DNA of 64,000 nucleotides, from assembly GCA_016199985.1 (NCBI GenBank), contig JACQFQ010000043.1, forward strand, positions 217,922 through 281,921. The letters run 5' to 3'. The notes under the pieces were generated by a model. It saw only the letters and a list, made by a program, of their open reading frames with translations. It was not told where the DNA came from and did no database searches. This DNA comes from Verrucomicrobiota bacterium (GTDB lineage: Bacteria > Verrucomicrobiota > Verrucomicrobiia > Limisphaerales > UBA11320). Both the position numbers and the translations under genes were made by a program. The stretch's first letter is position 1. The number at the start of each line of letters is the position of its first letter. Below are positions 33,977-42,983 of this stretch, one piece after another.

Positions 33977-34717
33977 TTAGGAGATGGGGCGTTTTTTTTC
34001 GACCTTCTGGCGTCCCCCCCCACTCCGTCGCACTCTCTGAGGCAACACCTCATTATCGGCAAGCTCCCGCCGTCCTCGTGCAACGGTCTCTTCACTGAGG
34101 CCGAGGAGTTGCGCCAGTTTGCGGTCTCCGCCATGTCCCAGTTTCAAGCTCTCCAACCCAGCGAATATCCGCCGCTGCTTTTCATCCAGGAGACTGTAGA
34201 AGAGCACAATGGCAGCCTGCACGGCTTGGTGCTCCTGGCTGCTTGTTTGCGCCAGCGCGTTGCGGGCCGCAAGTTGCCGCTGCCGCTCCTTGCGGGACAA
34301 AGCGGAGTAAAGATAGAGGCCTTCGTGTTCCGAACGATGAATTCGTCCGGCCTGGGTCAGTTGCCGAAGCACATCCTTGACGGGAACATGAAGGCGGGCT
34401 TCCAGCTCAGTGGCGTGAGTGCCAGCGGGGGCTTGATGAACAAATGCCTCAGCCGTGTCCAGGAGAGTGCCGTGTTTGGAAAACCAGGCCCCACGGGCCA
34501 TCCAGAGACCGTGCTCGTCGAAGCCAGCAATGGCGGGCAGAGAGTAGTATCCACCTCGATGGGAGTAGCTGGTGAGGTGATTGAGGGGGGCGAGTTTTCT
34601 GAAAACGGTCATGGCGACGCGAGTTCCCAAGGCGTGTTTCATCTCGGGCATGGTCACGGCACGAAGGCGTTCAAAGAGGTCCAGGAGGGATTGGGAGCTG
34701 AATTGTTCGGATCGCAT
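33977..34717 (-). CDS. ISAzo13-like transposase, N-terminal (DNA-binding) part
   Basis: A 246-residue open frame ending EKKRPIS. Its last 60 residues (LLDEKQRRIFAGLESLKLGH, then LGLSEETVARGRREL) are the helix-turn-helix region found at the N-terminus of ISAzo13 transposases. The stop comes right after a run of eight A residues on the coding strand. Shifting -1 there restores VEKKTPHLLKALSDLLKDTT joined to the catalytic part. The first 180 residues carry additional helical regions, including a winged-helix-like start, longer than typical for the family. Confidence 0.75.
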   Translation of the reverse strand: MRSEQFSSQSLLDLFERLRAVTMPEMKHALGTRVAMTVFRKLAPLNHLTSYSHRGGYYSLPAIAGFDEHGLWMARGAWFSKHGTLLDTAEAFVHQAPAGTHATELEARLHVPVKDVLRQLTQAGRIHRSEHEGLYLYSALSRKERQRQLAARNALAQTSSQEHQAVQAAIVLFYSLLDEKQRRIFAGLESLKLGHGGDRKLAQLLGLSEETVARGRRELADNEVLPQRVRRSGGGRQKVEKKRPIS

Positions 34718-34810
34718 ATTGTTAGAAGAACGCCTCCGGAGAGCGCATCAAGCGCTATTCTAACATTAAGACCTGGGGCATCCCGCCAGAGTGGAGTGTT
34801 ATTATGAACC

Positions 34811-35020
34811 CTATTCACAGGCCTTTGGATTTACACTGATCCTGCCGTGAGCAGCCTGGCTACACGGGCTTTGTGTGAGAAGTCAGCCTCAACAATACGA
34901 AGTTATTGTTGTGTGGTTCCTAAGCGCGTGAATGAGCGAGGCCGTGGCCGTTCGCTTTCGTGCTCGCGACGATGCGCTGAATCTCGGCACGGTCGGCGTA
35001 GGTGGCTTCGGCGCCGGGGG
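34811..35020. other. Intergenic stretch with possible gene remnant
   Basis: No intact gene. On the minus strand, 35037-34920 encodes a tail that reads ECMTPGAEATYADRAEIQRI followed by VASTKANGHG. It recalls the C-terminal end of DUF1585/DUF1592-type proteins of Planctomycetes and Verrucomicrobia. It lacks any upstream part in frame and overlaps the TspO 3' end slightly, so it is at most a scrap. Confidence 0.25.
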
Positions 35021-35512
35021 TCATGCATTCAACCGCCACAGCGTGAAGTTCAGGAGAGTCGCGAAGCTGACCCAAGCGATGTAAGGCGCCAGCAGCCATG
35101 CCGCGAGCTTGTTCACGCCGTAAAACACGGACGCGGTCGCCAAGATGGACGTCAGCAGGAGGAGGATTTCCGCGAAGGCGAGGCCCGGCATTTTCAGACC
35201 GAAGAACAGGGGCGTCCATGCGGCGTTGAGCGTGAGTTGCACGAGGTGGAGCGTGAGCGCGCGTCGTTGCCCGGCCCAGCCGCCTCGCCGCCACACGAGC
35301 CACGCGGCGGCGGCCATCATCACGTAAAGCACCGTCCACGTTGGCCCGAAAATCCACGGCGGCGGATTCCACGATGGCTTCCGCAGCGAAGCATACCACT
35401 CGCCGGGAGTCGCCCACGCGCCAAGCGCCGGCGCGAGGAACGTGACGGCGATGCACACCGCGAAGGCGGCGGCGTTTTTCCAAGTCGGACGGTTTTCGGA
35501 AGTGGATTTCAT
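35021..35512 (-). CDS. tspO: TspO/MBR family tryptophan-rich sensory protein
   Basis: A 163-residue protein with five membrane helices and the family landmarks GEWYASLRKPSWNPPPWIFG, WTVLYVMMAAAAWLVWRRGG, LTLNAAWTPLFFGLK and ISWVSFATLLNFTLWRLN-like end. TspO proteins bind porphyrins and respond to oxygen or stress. I start at Met 35512 (MKSTSENRPTWK); an upstream Met would add 12 unlikely residues. It lies 44 bp after the esterase gene on the same strand. Confidence 0.93.
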   Translation of the reverse strand: MKSTSENRPTWKNAAAFAVCIAVTFLAPALGAWATPGEWYASLRKPSWNPPPWIFGPTWTVLYVMMAAAAWLVWRRGGWAGQRRALTLHLVQLTLNAAWTPLFFGLKMPGLAFAEILLLLTSILATASVFYGVNKLAAWLLAPYIAWVSFATLLNFTLWRLNA

Positions 35513-35556
35513 ATCGCATAGAAAGATGATGCCACCGTTGTAGTTCACACCGCCGA

Positions 35557-37218
35557 CTACCGGTGTTCGAGGTAGCCCCGCACGAGCACTTCACCGAGTT
35601 CCACGATTCCCGCGGTGGTGATGACGAGCTTCTCTTCCTGTGGCGGAAGGGTGAATGCTTTCAGGTGAATGAATGCCGCATCCGCGGCGGCGAGAGCGGC
35701 GAAGTTTGCGGTGACATCAATCTTGTTGAGATCCTTGTGATCCGTCGGCGGTTGCTGGCTGACGAACCATTTGAGCGCGGGCCGCGCCAAATCCTTGCGG
35801 CTTTCCGCGATGGTGGATTGCAGCCATTTGGCGGCACTGCCGCGATAAGATCCAAAGGACATGTCGTTCTCGCCGGCGTGATAAAAGATTCCGGCGAGTT
35901 CCACCGGATGACCTTTGGCTTCGAGTTCACGGATGGATTCTGTGATGAAGGCGATGAACTGCGGGTAGAGGTTCCGGTCTTTCGCGCTCGTGCCCTGCGG
36001 CGTCCAGTCGTTCATCTGCGAACCGCTGTGCGTGAATTTGGCGATGGCGATGTTGCCGGGCGCCTTGCCTTGCAGCATTCCTGCGAAGCTTAATTCGGGG
36101 CCGAAGGTGTCGTAGAATCCGGCGGGGCCGAGCGGCTCCCAGCCGTTCGAGATTTTGTAGCCGCCTCCGAGGCTGTATTTGAAGGCGATTGTTCCGTTGT
36201 CGTTGGCCAGCGCCTCGTGTCCCGCCAGTGCTTTGACTTCCTGGGTGAAAGCACGCTCGCCTTCCATGTTGCGATGGCCGGCCAGGATGAAGAGCTTGAC
36301 CGGACTGCCCTTCGCATAGGGCCATACGTTGAGCGCCCGGTCAACGGCTGGCTTCTTCCCAATCGTTCGCAGATAGGCCTCCGCGTAGCTCACGCCGTGC
36401 TCCAGTTGCCCCAGGGTTCCGTAGTGATAGTGCAACCCCTCGCCGCCGCCAATCTCGACACCGACATGCGAGGTGGGGATGTATTCCGCCCCCGGATCGG
36501 ATTCAGTGACGGCCTTCTGCCCGGCGCGGATGGCATACATGTTTTCACGATTGTCCATGCCCCAAATCGTCTTGGTGCAAAGCTCGCCGATGTAGAATTT
36601 CAGGTCGGGCGTCTTGAGATCGCGTCGCCATGCCGCCAGGAACTTTTTCAGGTTCTTGCCGTAGTTCGGCTTGAACTCTTTGTTGAACATGTCGTTCTCC
36701 CCCTGATGCCACATGAAGCCTTCGATCCGGTAAGGCACTTTCTTTTCGTCCAACGCAGCCAGCGAAGATTGAATCAACTGCAAGGTCAGCGGGTAGAGCT
36801 TGAAGCCACTGGGGTCATCGGGATTCCAATCACCTCCCAAGGTCGTCCCGCCAGCGGCGCATTTGATGATGGCGATGGGAGCCTTGGTTTCCTGCGCGAC
36901 TCTTCTGGCAAAGCTGAGTTCCGGACCGACGATGCCTTCCACCGGCTGCAAAGCGACCCACCCCTTCGAGGTCCGCTTGTCCTCGCGTCCGATGTTGTAA
37001 GAGAAAAGGACCTTGTCTTGAGGCGTCTCCAATCCGGCAAACGGCGGAAAGCGTTGAATATCCTTCGCCTTCGAATCGGATCCGACCATGTTGGACTGGC
37101 CCGCGAAGACAAAGACGCGCACGGTGTTCGTGTCGGCATCGGCTTTGGAGGTTTCGGCAGAGAGGGCTGTCGGTGGAACCAGCAACAGGGCTGCGAGGAA
37201 TGTGAGGCTGTGTTTCAT
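35557..37218 (-). CDS. Secreted tandem SASA (sialate O-acetylesterase-like) carbohydrate esterase
   Basis: A 553-residue protein: a signal peptide (residues 1-20, LLVPPTALSA), then two SGNH-type SASA domains (about 30-295 and 305-553). The first has the nucleophile block VFAGQSNMVGSD, a Gly-Gly oxyanion loop (AAGGTTLGGDW) and MWHQGENDM. The second has the equivalent block as ILAGHRNMEG, with the catalytic Ser replaced by Arg, although FYHAGENDMSFG is kept. So only the N-terminal domain looks active. Such enzymes remove O-acetyl groups from polysaccharides or sialic acids. It is co-directional with the secreted protein upstream and tspO downstream. Confidence 0.88.
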   Translation of the reverse strand: MKHSLTFLAALLLVPPTALSAETSKADADTNTVRVFVFAGQSNMVGSDSKAKDIQRFPPFAGLETPQDKVLFSYNIGREDKRTSKGWVALQPVEGIVGPELSFARRVAQETKAPIAIIKCAAGGTTLGGDWNPDDPSGFKLYPLTLQLIQSSLAALDEKKVPYRIEGFMWHQGENDMFNKEFKPNYGKNLKKFLAAWRRDLKTPDLKFYIGELCTKTIWGMDNRENMYAIRAGQKAVTESDPGAEYIPTSHVGVEIGGGEGLHYHYGTLGQLEHGVSYAEAYLRTIGKKPAVDRALNVWPYAKGSPVKLFILAGHRNMEGERAFTQEVKALAGHEALANDNGTIAFKYSLGGGYKISNGWEPLGPAGFYDTFGPELSFAGMLQGKAPGNIAIAKFTHSGSQMNDWTPQGTSAKDRNLYPQFIAFITESIRELEAKGHPVELAGIFYHAGENDMSFGSYRGSAAKWLQSTIAESRKDLARPALKWFVSQQPPTDHKDLNKIDVTANFAALAAADAAFIHLKAFTLPPQEEKLVITTAGIVELGEVLVRGYLEHR

Positions 37219-37242
37219 GGAATCCGATCGGGCTCAACTGGT

Positions 37243-38955
37243 TCACTTTTTCCCTGCCTGCCCGGTGACGATGGGGACGTAGCCCACCTCCAAGCCGGGC
37301 GGCGGTGTGACGATCAAAGCGGGATCAACCGCCACCAATTGCCCCCGCGTGGGCGGAGCCATATAGTCACGGTCCAATGGCCAGTGCGCGTGCAGTTTCT
37401 CCACCAAGGCTTGCAGCTTCGCCTTCTTCTCCGCGCTCCACTGGTATTGCTGGAAGGACGGCTGGTCCACGAAACGATACCAGGAGTAAGTCACCACGGA
37501 ACCATCAATGAGCCAGGCGGTGAAGGGGCCAAGCTTCGCGCCGGGCGCGGCCCACGCGCCGACGCCGGGCGAGGTGTAGGGCCCGCCCATCGGGGCGCGC
37601 TTGAATTCCTGCGCGAGCAGTTTGGTTTCCGCCGGCACCGCCTCGGCCGCCACGGCCACGCGCTTCTCGCCGACATGCTTGTAGTATTGCGGGAACAGTC
37701 CTTTCGCGACGAGGTCGTTGGTGGACCACTGCAAGCCCCACACGTTGCCGTCGAAGATGCGGGTGTCGAAGGCGCTCTCCACGCCGGTGATCTTCTTGCC
37801 CGCCTGGTCGTAGCGCGTCGTGTTCGTTTTGAGCCTGGGCTTGAACGCGCCCTTCGCATCCATCCGCCCGGAGCACGCCGGGCCGCCATCGCGCCAGGCC
37901 TTGAAGGTGTCGTAGAGCGCGGTCTTCGAGTAGTAGGTGACATCCTGCACGAGGAATGCGCGACCTTCGGCGTCCACGGGGAATTGCAGCTTGGGCAACT
38001 TCGTGTAGGTCGTCCCCTGCGCGTCCGTGGAGTCGAAGCGCGGCACGGTGTTAATTTCCATCGCGCCGCCGCCCATGTGGCCGGGGCGCGCGTCGAGGCC
38101 GCGGCCATGGAGGAAAGGATAGTTGAACAGCTTGCCGATTTTGCTCCACGTCTCCGGAATGTAGTAGGCGATCGGGCCCTTGAAGTTGGCGGCGCTGAGG
38201 AAGCAGGTCCAGCTCTGGTCGCCCGTCGGCGGATCGCCGGTCGTGGGATCCGTGAAGGGCAACGCCATCCAGGAGTAGCCAAGGAACTCGCCGTTGGGCT
38301 GGCCTCGGAACGGCAGCGCATCGGGAGGAATCAGGAGGCGGTTGCTCAACTGCGCAATCCCGAGACGATTGTCGGGCAGCGCCTCGTTGCTGTAGAAAAA
38401 GGACCAGCCGGGCGAGCCGACCTCGTAGTCGTAGCATTGCGGGGTGGCATTCATGCTGAACTTCGGCGGGCCGTAGCGGAAGTGGTTGCCCGCCCAGTAA
38501 CCCAATCCACCCTCGACGGTCTGGAAGACGCTGCTCCAAGTGGGACCGCGCTCCTTCCACTTGCGCGCCAGCGTGCCCTCCGGCGCAAGCGGCCGGTCCT
38601 TGTTGTCCGAGTTGTCAGGCTGGATCCACGCGCTGGGTAGGCCGATCTGGAAGTTCGCCAAGGGCTGATCCACCAGCGACCAGACCGCCGCGTAGAAGCC
38701 CATGCCCGCGCTGTAGCCCCCACCGACCGGCAGTTTCTCGTGGCCGAAGCCGATGTAGCCGTGGAGACCTTGCGAATGGGACGTGACGTTGCCCGCGGTG
38801 TCGGGCTTTTTGGGGGTGGAGGACGTGTCTTGAGCGACACACGGCCAGGCCATTGCCGCAAGGGCGAGGACCAAGTTGAAGAGGATGAGACGCGCGAAGC
38901 CCCGGTCGAAGGCGGACAACCAGCTGGTGGCAACAGGCCGACGGGTGGTTTTCAT
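37243..38955 (-). CDS. Conserved secreted protein of unknown function, 570 residues
   Basis: An N-terminal signal segment (LILFNLVLALAAMAWPCVAQ) is followed by a long extracytoplasmic region rich in Trp, Tyr, Pro and Gly, without repeats or a recognised catalytic motif. The Gly/Trp-rich composition (GYIGFGHEKLPVGGGYSAGM; GWSFFYSNEALPDN) suggests an all-beta fold. I recognise no family. It precedes a polysaccharide esterase by 24 bp on the same strand, so a role in polysaccharide handling is possible (inference). Confidence 0.75.
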   Translation of the reverse strand: MKTTRRPVATSWLSAFDRGFARLILFNLVLALAAMAWPCVAQDTSSTPKKPDTAGNVTSHSQGLHGYIGFGHEKLPVGGGYSAGMGFYAAVWSLVDQPLANFQIGLPSAWIQPDNSDNKDRPLAPEGTLARKWKERGPTWSSVFQTVEGGLGYWAGNHFRYGPPKFSMNATPQCYDYEVGSPGWSFFYSNEALPDNRLGIAQLSNRLLIPPDALPFRGQPNGEFLGYSWMALPFTDPTTGDPPTGDQSWTCFLSAANFKGPIAYYIPETWSKIGKLFNYPFLHGRGLDARPGHMGGGAMEINTVPRFDSTDAQGTTYTKLPKLQFPVDAEGRAFLVQDVTYYSKTALYDTFKAWRDGGPACSGRMDAKGAFKPRLKTNTTRYDQAGKKITGVESAFDTRIFDGNVWGLQWSTNDLVAKGLFPQYYKHVGEKRVAVAAEAVPAETKLLAQEFKRAPMGGPYTSPGVGAWAAPGAKLGPFTAWLIDGSVVTYSWYRFVDQPSFQQYQWSAEKKAKLQALVEKLHAHWPLDRDYMAPPTRGQLVAVDPALIVTPPPGLEVGYVPIVTGQAGKK

Positions 38956-39051
38956 CTGTCGAATCTATCGTGTCGCCTCGCCCGCAGTCTTGGATTAAAA
39001 TTCCGCTCCGAAGTGAAAGCACGCACAACTCTGCACGTGCCCTGAAATCAA

Positions 39052-39079
39052 TGGAGCGGGTGAAGGGAATCGAACCCTC
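39052..39079 (-). other. tRNA-Gly 3' fragment = candidate attachment site (left end of genomic island)
   Basis: Read on the minus strand: T-stem GAGGG, T-loop TTCGATT, T-stem CCCTT (all five pairs form, one G-U), acceptor strand CACCCGC, discriminator U, CCA. The implied 5' acceptor GCGGGTG and U73 fit tRNA-Gly, but no D-arm or anticodon arm follows. Orientation (CCA pointing left) puts the chromosome at lower and the element at higher coordinates. A tyrosine recombinase starts 59 bp away on that side. Confidence 0.75.
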
Positions 39080-39137
39080 GTTTCGGGTATAATGGTTTGG
39101 AGTGGTGTAAAGCGGCGTTTTTCCGGGCATTTTTGCA

Positions 39138-40229
39138 TTGATTTGTTCCGCGTTACTTGCACTACTTGCACTCGTTGTGGCTTACCTGTATCGCAAACCG
39201 CGTTCGCCGTTCTGGTATGTCGTCTATTTCGACGGCGACCAGAAGGAAAAGCACCGTTCCACGGGTCTCCGTGCGGACGACCCAAATGACACCGCCAAGG
39301 CCAAAGGCCTGCGGGCTGAACTCGAAGCCAAGGAGCACCGACGAACACCGGTGGTCGGGAGCGAAGGATGGGACACTTGGGTGCCACAATTCCTTGAACG
39401 TCACTGCAAGAACGAACGCACCAAGGAACGATATGCCGATGCTTGGAAGTGGCTCGCGCTTTGGCTCCAGGTGCGAAAGATCCATTCGCCTCGCGACATC
39501 ACCTACCGAAAGGCTCTCGAATACATCGACTGGCGCACCTCATACAAAAAAAAGACCGGCAAGACCGTTGGGCGGAACACAGCGATTTTCGAATTGAAAA
39601 CCCTTGCGATGATCATCGGGGAAGCCGTCCGATTGGGGCACACCGAAGCCAACCCTATGGTCAGTTTGAAGCTTCGGAAGGACAAAGCCGCCAAAAAGCC
39701 AGAATTGTCCGACGCGGAAATCGTCGCCATCAAGACCGCTCTCGTCGAGGAACCCGAGTGGATGCAAACCTCTTTTGAGATCGCACTGCACACCGGCTGC
39801 CGCCTCCGCGAAACGCGCATCCCCATAAACTGCGTGGATTTCATCGAGAATAAAATCACGTTTCCCTCTCCGAAGGGGGGAGAGGACAAGGCGTTTTCAA
39901 TTCCGATGCCGACAGCGCTCCGACCGCTGCTTGAGAAGATCACCAAGGCCAAGCAGAAATTCACCGTGGAATTCCCGTTTCAACCCTCGCGACGGTGGCA
40001 GCAATTCTTTATCAAAGTCAAGATGCCCCACCTCTGTTTCCATTGCCTTCGTGTGACCTATGTGAATCGGTTGCGCCGCGCTGGGGTCCCTCGTGAAGCC
40101 GCCATGCGATTGGTCAATCACGCATCAGATTTGGTCCACCAAATCTACCAACGCGAGAAGGTTGAAGATGTCGTGAAATGGCGCGATGCGGTGCAACTCC
40201 CCTCTTGGCCGGTTATCGATCAACATTGA
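39138..40229 (+). CDS. Tyrosine recombinase (integrase) of genomic island
   Basis: A 363-residue integrase. An N-terminal arm/DNA-binding segment (RKPRSPFWYVVYFDGDQ) precedes a SAM-like core-binding domain (about 80-185) and a catalytic domain (about 190-350). The catalytic residues are visible: Arg in TGCRLRET, His and Arg in HCLRVTYVNRL, His in VNHASDLV, Tyr in HQIYQRE. It would excise or insert the element at the tRNA-Gly 3' end. The frame starts at a TTG; a GTG at 39177 (VAYLYRKPRSPFW) is the more natural start. The direct repeat CTTGCACTACTTGCACT just upstream of that GTG may be an arm site. Confidence 0.93.
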   Translation: MICSALLALLALVVAYLYRKPRSPFWYVVYFDGDQKEKHRSTGLRADDPNDTAKAKGLRAELEAKEHRRTPVVGSEGWDTWVPQFLERHCKNERTKERYADAWKWLALWLQVRKIHSPRDITYRKALEYIDWRTSYKKKTGKTVGRNTAIFELKTLAMIIGEAVRLGHTEANPMVSLKLRKDKAAKKPELSDAEIVAIKTALVEEPEWMQTSFEIALHTGCRLRETRIPINCVDFIENKITFPSPKGGEDKAFSIPMPTALRPLLEKITKAKQKFTVEFPFQPSRRWQQFFIKVKMPHLCFHCLRVTYVNRLRRAGVPREAAMRLVNHASDLVHQIYQREKVEDVVKWRDAVQLPSWPVIDQH

Positions 40230-40252
40230 AACCGACGAGCGATTGTCGGTTT
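40229..40252 (+). terminator. Hairpin terminator after integrase
   Basis: Stem AAACCGAC / GTCGGTTT (8 bp, 8-nt loop) overlaps the last base of the integrase stop and ends in a short T run. A rho-independent terminator is likely. The rest of the gap, 40253-40522, is without any feature I can name. Confidence 0.6.
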
Positions 40253-40522
40253 TCCTCAGCACGAATTCCAATCGCCGAACAAGTTCCTTTCGCAATGAAG
40301 CCAAATGCCGGTCACCGGCGGATCGGTCGGATCAAGGAGGCAACGGAAACCACGAGGTTTAATGTCCTGATGCAGTCGACATTGCCCTAAGCTCCAATTG
40401 ACGCATTATAGCCCCGGCAAATTTGGGCCAGATTCAGACAATGTGAATTGCCCTCCTTTCGCCCAGGTTCATGAATGTTCAGACCGCTTTTTACAGTCTG
40501 CCCAATCCTCATCTGGCCCCGG

Positions 40523-42928
40523 CTACAGTAGGTAACTCGCCGCGATAAGCGCGGCTGACGTGGCCCCAGATTCTTGGGTTGCCTCGTCCGCTTGCACAAG
40601 GCGGGAAATTGATTTCGGAAGATGCGACAAGAGAGAATTCCTCAGCACATTCCCAACTTCGCCATTCATCAAACCGCCTCGGAGCAGCACGTGGGCAACA
40701 GGAGGGAGGTGCCCCACGGTTTCAACGATTAGGTGAGCAAGGTGAACCCCCATTTCTTCCAGAATGCTAAAAATCACCGAAACCGATTCCTTTTCTGCCA
40801 ACATAACTTCGGAAAGTTCGCGCCCCGCATCGTCCTTCGAGATAGGCCGGCCATCGAGCGTTCTGAATGCAATGTCATTGGCAATTCTCGCCAGTGCGTT
40901 GCTTCCGATCAATTGTGACGCGACGCCTCTTATTTTTGAGAACGGATGCCGTGGCGCAGAGGAATCCAATCGGATGACAACTCGGCCCAGTTCGGTGAGA
41001 TAGCCTGCCCGTCCGTTTGAATCGACATACGCGCCAGCAATCGAGGAGCCGATTTTTATCAGGAGTACTTGTTTGTTTCCGGATTGAAGAGTGTTGCTCA
41101 GGATTTCCACCTCGCCATCGTTGAATACGAGGACAGAGTTGAGCGATTCGATATTCAGAGTTCGTTTTATCCAAGGTCCAAGATCCCTAATCTCTTCGAA
41201 CCGCATCGCGTTGAAGGTTGTTCCCTTCAAGACATCTTCCATGTTCATGAGGGTCTTGCTGGGTGCCGCTCTCCCATTTCTAACTGCGCCGGGCCAACTC
41301 ACACCGGCGGCCTCGATGCAGGCTGTGGAGATTCCGGCCTGCTCGCACGCTGATCGCGTCGCAAGGCAAAGCTGCTGTTGTAAGACGGCTGACGTATAGG
41401 GTTCTCCTGCAACCCGCGTTTTTGCATGAGTTGTGGCAACGATGGTCTGCGCATCTTTGACGATTATACATTTGATATTCCCGGCTCCGATGTCGATTCC
41501 TAAAGCGTAGGCGGCGGGTGTTGGGCGTTTGTTCAATTCGCGCCCAATCGGTTTGACGCCGTCTGCAATGCCAGTGCATGTGCGAATTGTGAACTGTCGA
41601 TCATTCACACCCTTTAGGTAGTCCTCGATCCACATGCCCTGAATCCCTGAAGGATCGTCGGATCTTCTGACTGCTCGAAAGCGATGCTCGAAACAAGAAA
41701 TAACTCTCTGAACGAAGGACTCCTCGGCTTCGATTGAAACGGCCGAGGCCCCATGCACCACCGCAAAGTTGGCGATCGCAACGGCGACTTTATCGGCTGC
41801 CTCTGTATTCATACGAAGTAACGGAATAGGCTTTTCAACCGGCCCGTGATCCGTTTGGAAATTCAACCCGATGCCCGCAGGAGTTTCGCCGCTGTTGGTG
41901 AACACTGTCCCGCCCTCTTGATTTAGCACCGGAGAACCTCCGACGATTGCAAATCCTCCCCCTTCCCGCAGCTCATAGATAGCGACCGCGATAGAAGGTG
42001 GGCGGTGATAATAGCTTTCAACCACCGGACGCAATTCCGCCCCTGGGGACTTGCGAATCGAAACCTGGCAGCTGCCTCCATTGTCAACGATGATCGCGGA
42101 CACAGCACCCGCTTGTTTGGCGTACTCACCCAACTCCTCCAGGCTTCCGGTTGCCACAATTATCACCAGCCCGCCATCATTGCGAACGCCGACAAGATTG
42201 TGCAGGTAAGCGTGTTCACGATCCAGCGGCTCGTCACCGCTGTCCGACCCACGAGCCTCCTCGAAGAGGACCTCACTGGCGCTTTGCCAAGGTTCATGGC
42301 GGACTTTTTCGTAAACTTGCTGAAACCGCTCAAACCGAGCGAGCTCGGCCTCATTTGAACCACGCGTGGTACTGACTTCCATCTTCCAAATGTGTGAGAA
42401 ATCAGCGACCTCAAGGGCCATCTCCTTCAGAGGCAATACGCGGCCATTCCATAAGACTGGAATACCGGTACCAAACTGTTTTACGTCGTCGGGAAGAGCT
42501 TTCGAAAGCTCAAATTCATCGGCCCTCAGAGATCCATTCATGAGGAAAGAGATGCCGCGATACGGTCGCTTGTGCAGCTCGGCATGTTCGTTTGCGGCCT
42601 GGCAAACACCTAACGCCTTACTCCACGCAGGACAGCCCGTATTCTGTATCAGGTTCCTCCATGTTTGAACGACGATGATTCCCTTTCCCAATTGGCCAGT
42701 TCTCTCAAACTCGGCCAACCATTCCGAGGGGAGCTTGCGGCAGCTTTCGGGATAGCCACGCTTCAAAGTTTTGGTGTCGATGCCGACACTCTGATTTAGA
42801 TTCTGGTCATACCTCAGGACGCAGAAGCGTAAACGGTCGGCAGGAACTGAGAGCGAGTAGTGATAAAATGTCTGGGCTGATTTAATTTTCATTTCCAGAT
42901 GATGCTCTTCAAAAATGGTGAACGCCAT
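40523..42928 (-). CDS. Phosphodiester-glycosidase-like domain fused to ROK-type sugar-kinase domain
   Basis: A protein of about 801 residues in two parts. The N-terminal half (about 15-440) contains segments resembling phosphodiester glycosidases (NAGPA/DUF2233): VGVRNDGGLVIIVATGSLEE and, near residue 283, IIVDNGGSCQV in place of the usual LDGGGSST. The C-terminal half (about 470-801) is a ROK/ASKHA kinase fold: LGIDIGAGNIK, AGVSWPGAVRNG, VLVFNDGEVEIL, IKIGSSIAGAYVDSNG and an adenosine motif near HVLLRGGLMNG. I do not recall this fusion. It is divergent from an XRE-TPR gene. Start: I use ATG 42928; 42892 (MKIKSAQTF) is possible. A sugar-linked signalling or small-molecule-modifying function is a guess. 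Confidence 0.6.
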   Translation of the reverse strand: MAFTIFEEHHLEMKIKSAQTFYHYSLSVPADRLRFCVLRYDQNLNQSVGIDTKTLKRGYPESCRKLPSEWLAEFERTGQLGKGIIVVQTWRNLIQNTGCPAWSKALGVCQAANEHAELHKRPYRGISFLMNGSLRADEFELSKALPDDVKQFGTGIPVLWNGRVLPLKEMALEVADFSHIWKMEVSTTRGSNEAELARFERFQQVYEKVRHEPWQSASEVLFEEARGSDSGDEPLDREHAYLHNLVGVRNDGGLVIIVATGSLEELGEYAKQAGAVSAIIVDNGGSCQVSIRKSPGAELRPVVESYYHRPPSIAVAIYELREGGGFAIVGGSPVLNQEGGTVFTNSGETPAGIGLNFQTDHGPVEKPIPLLRMNTEAADKVAVAIANFAVVHGASAVSIEAEESFVQRVISCFEHRFRAVRRSDDPSGIQGMWIEDYLKGVNDRQFTIRTCTGIADGVKPIGRELNKRPTPAAYALGIDIGAGNIKCIIVKDAQTIVATTHAKTRVAGEPYTSAVLQQQLCLATRSACEQAGISTACIEAAGVSWPGAVRNGRAAPSKTLMNMEDVLKGTTFNAMRFEEIRDLGPWIKRTLNIESLNSVLVFNDGEVEILSNTLQSGNKQVLLIKIGSSIAGAYVDSNGRAGYLTELGRVVIRLDSSAPRHPFSKIRGVASQLIGSNALARIANDIAFRTLDGRPISKDDAGRELSEVMLAEKESVSVIFSILEEMGVHLAHLIVETVGHLPPVAHVLLRGGLMNGEVGNVLRNSLLSHLPKSISRLVQADEATQESGATSAALIAASYLL

Positions 42929-42983
42929 ACTTGACCCAGTGCGCGATTTGCCCCTTACTTGCCCCTGTGTTTTCTCAAAAAGC

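Larger units (their letters stand above)
33020..34810 (-). mobile_element. ISAzo13-like insertion sequence
   Basis: A complete transposase gene in two overlapping phases fills this segment. Possible terminal repeats are weak: the left end GGGACAGTGCAAAAATAAC and, on the opposite strand at the right, GGGTTCATAATAACACTCC share the GGG start, the AATAAC core and the TCC end. I cannot fix exact ends or a target duplication. Confidence 0.75.

Noticed and set aside
34920..35037. Tail resembling DUF1585 proteins
   Set aside because: Too short and without an upstream part; kept only as a possible remnant in the intergenic note.
36217..38640. 807-codon + strand frame spanning esterase and secreted protein
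   Set aside because: It crosses two genes with signal peptides and motifs on the opposite strand and has no recognisable domain.
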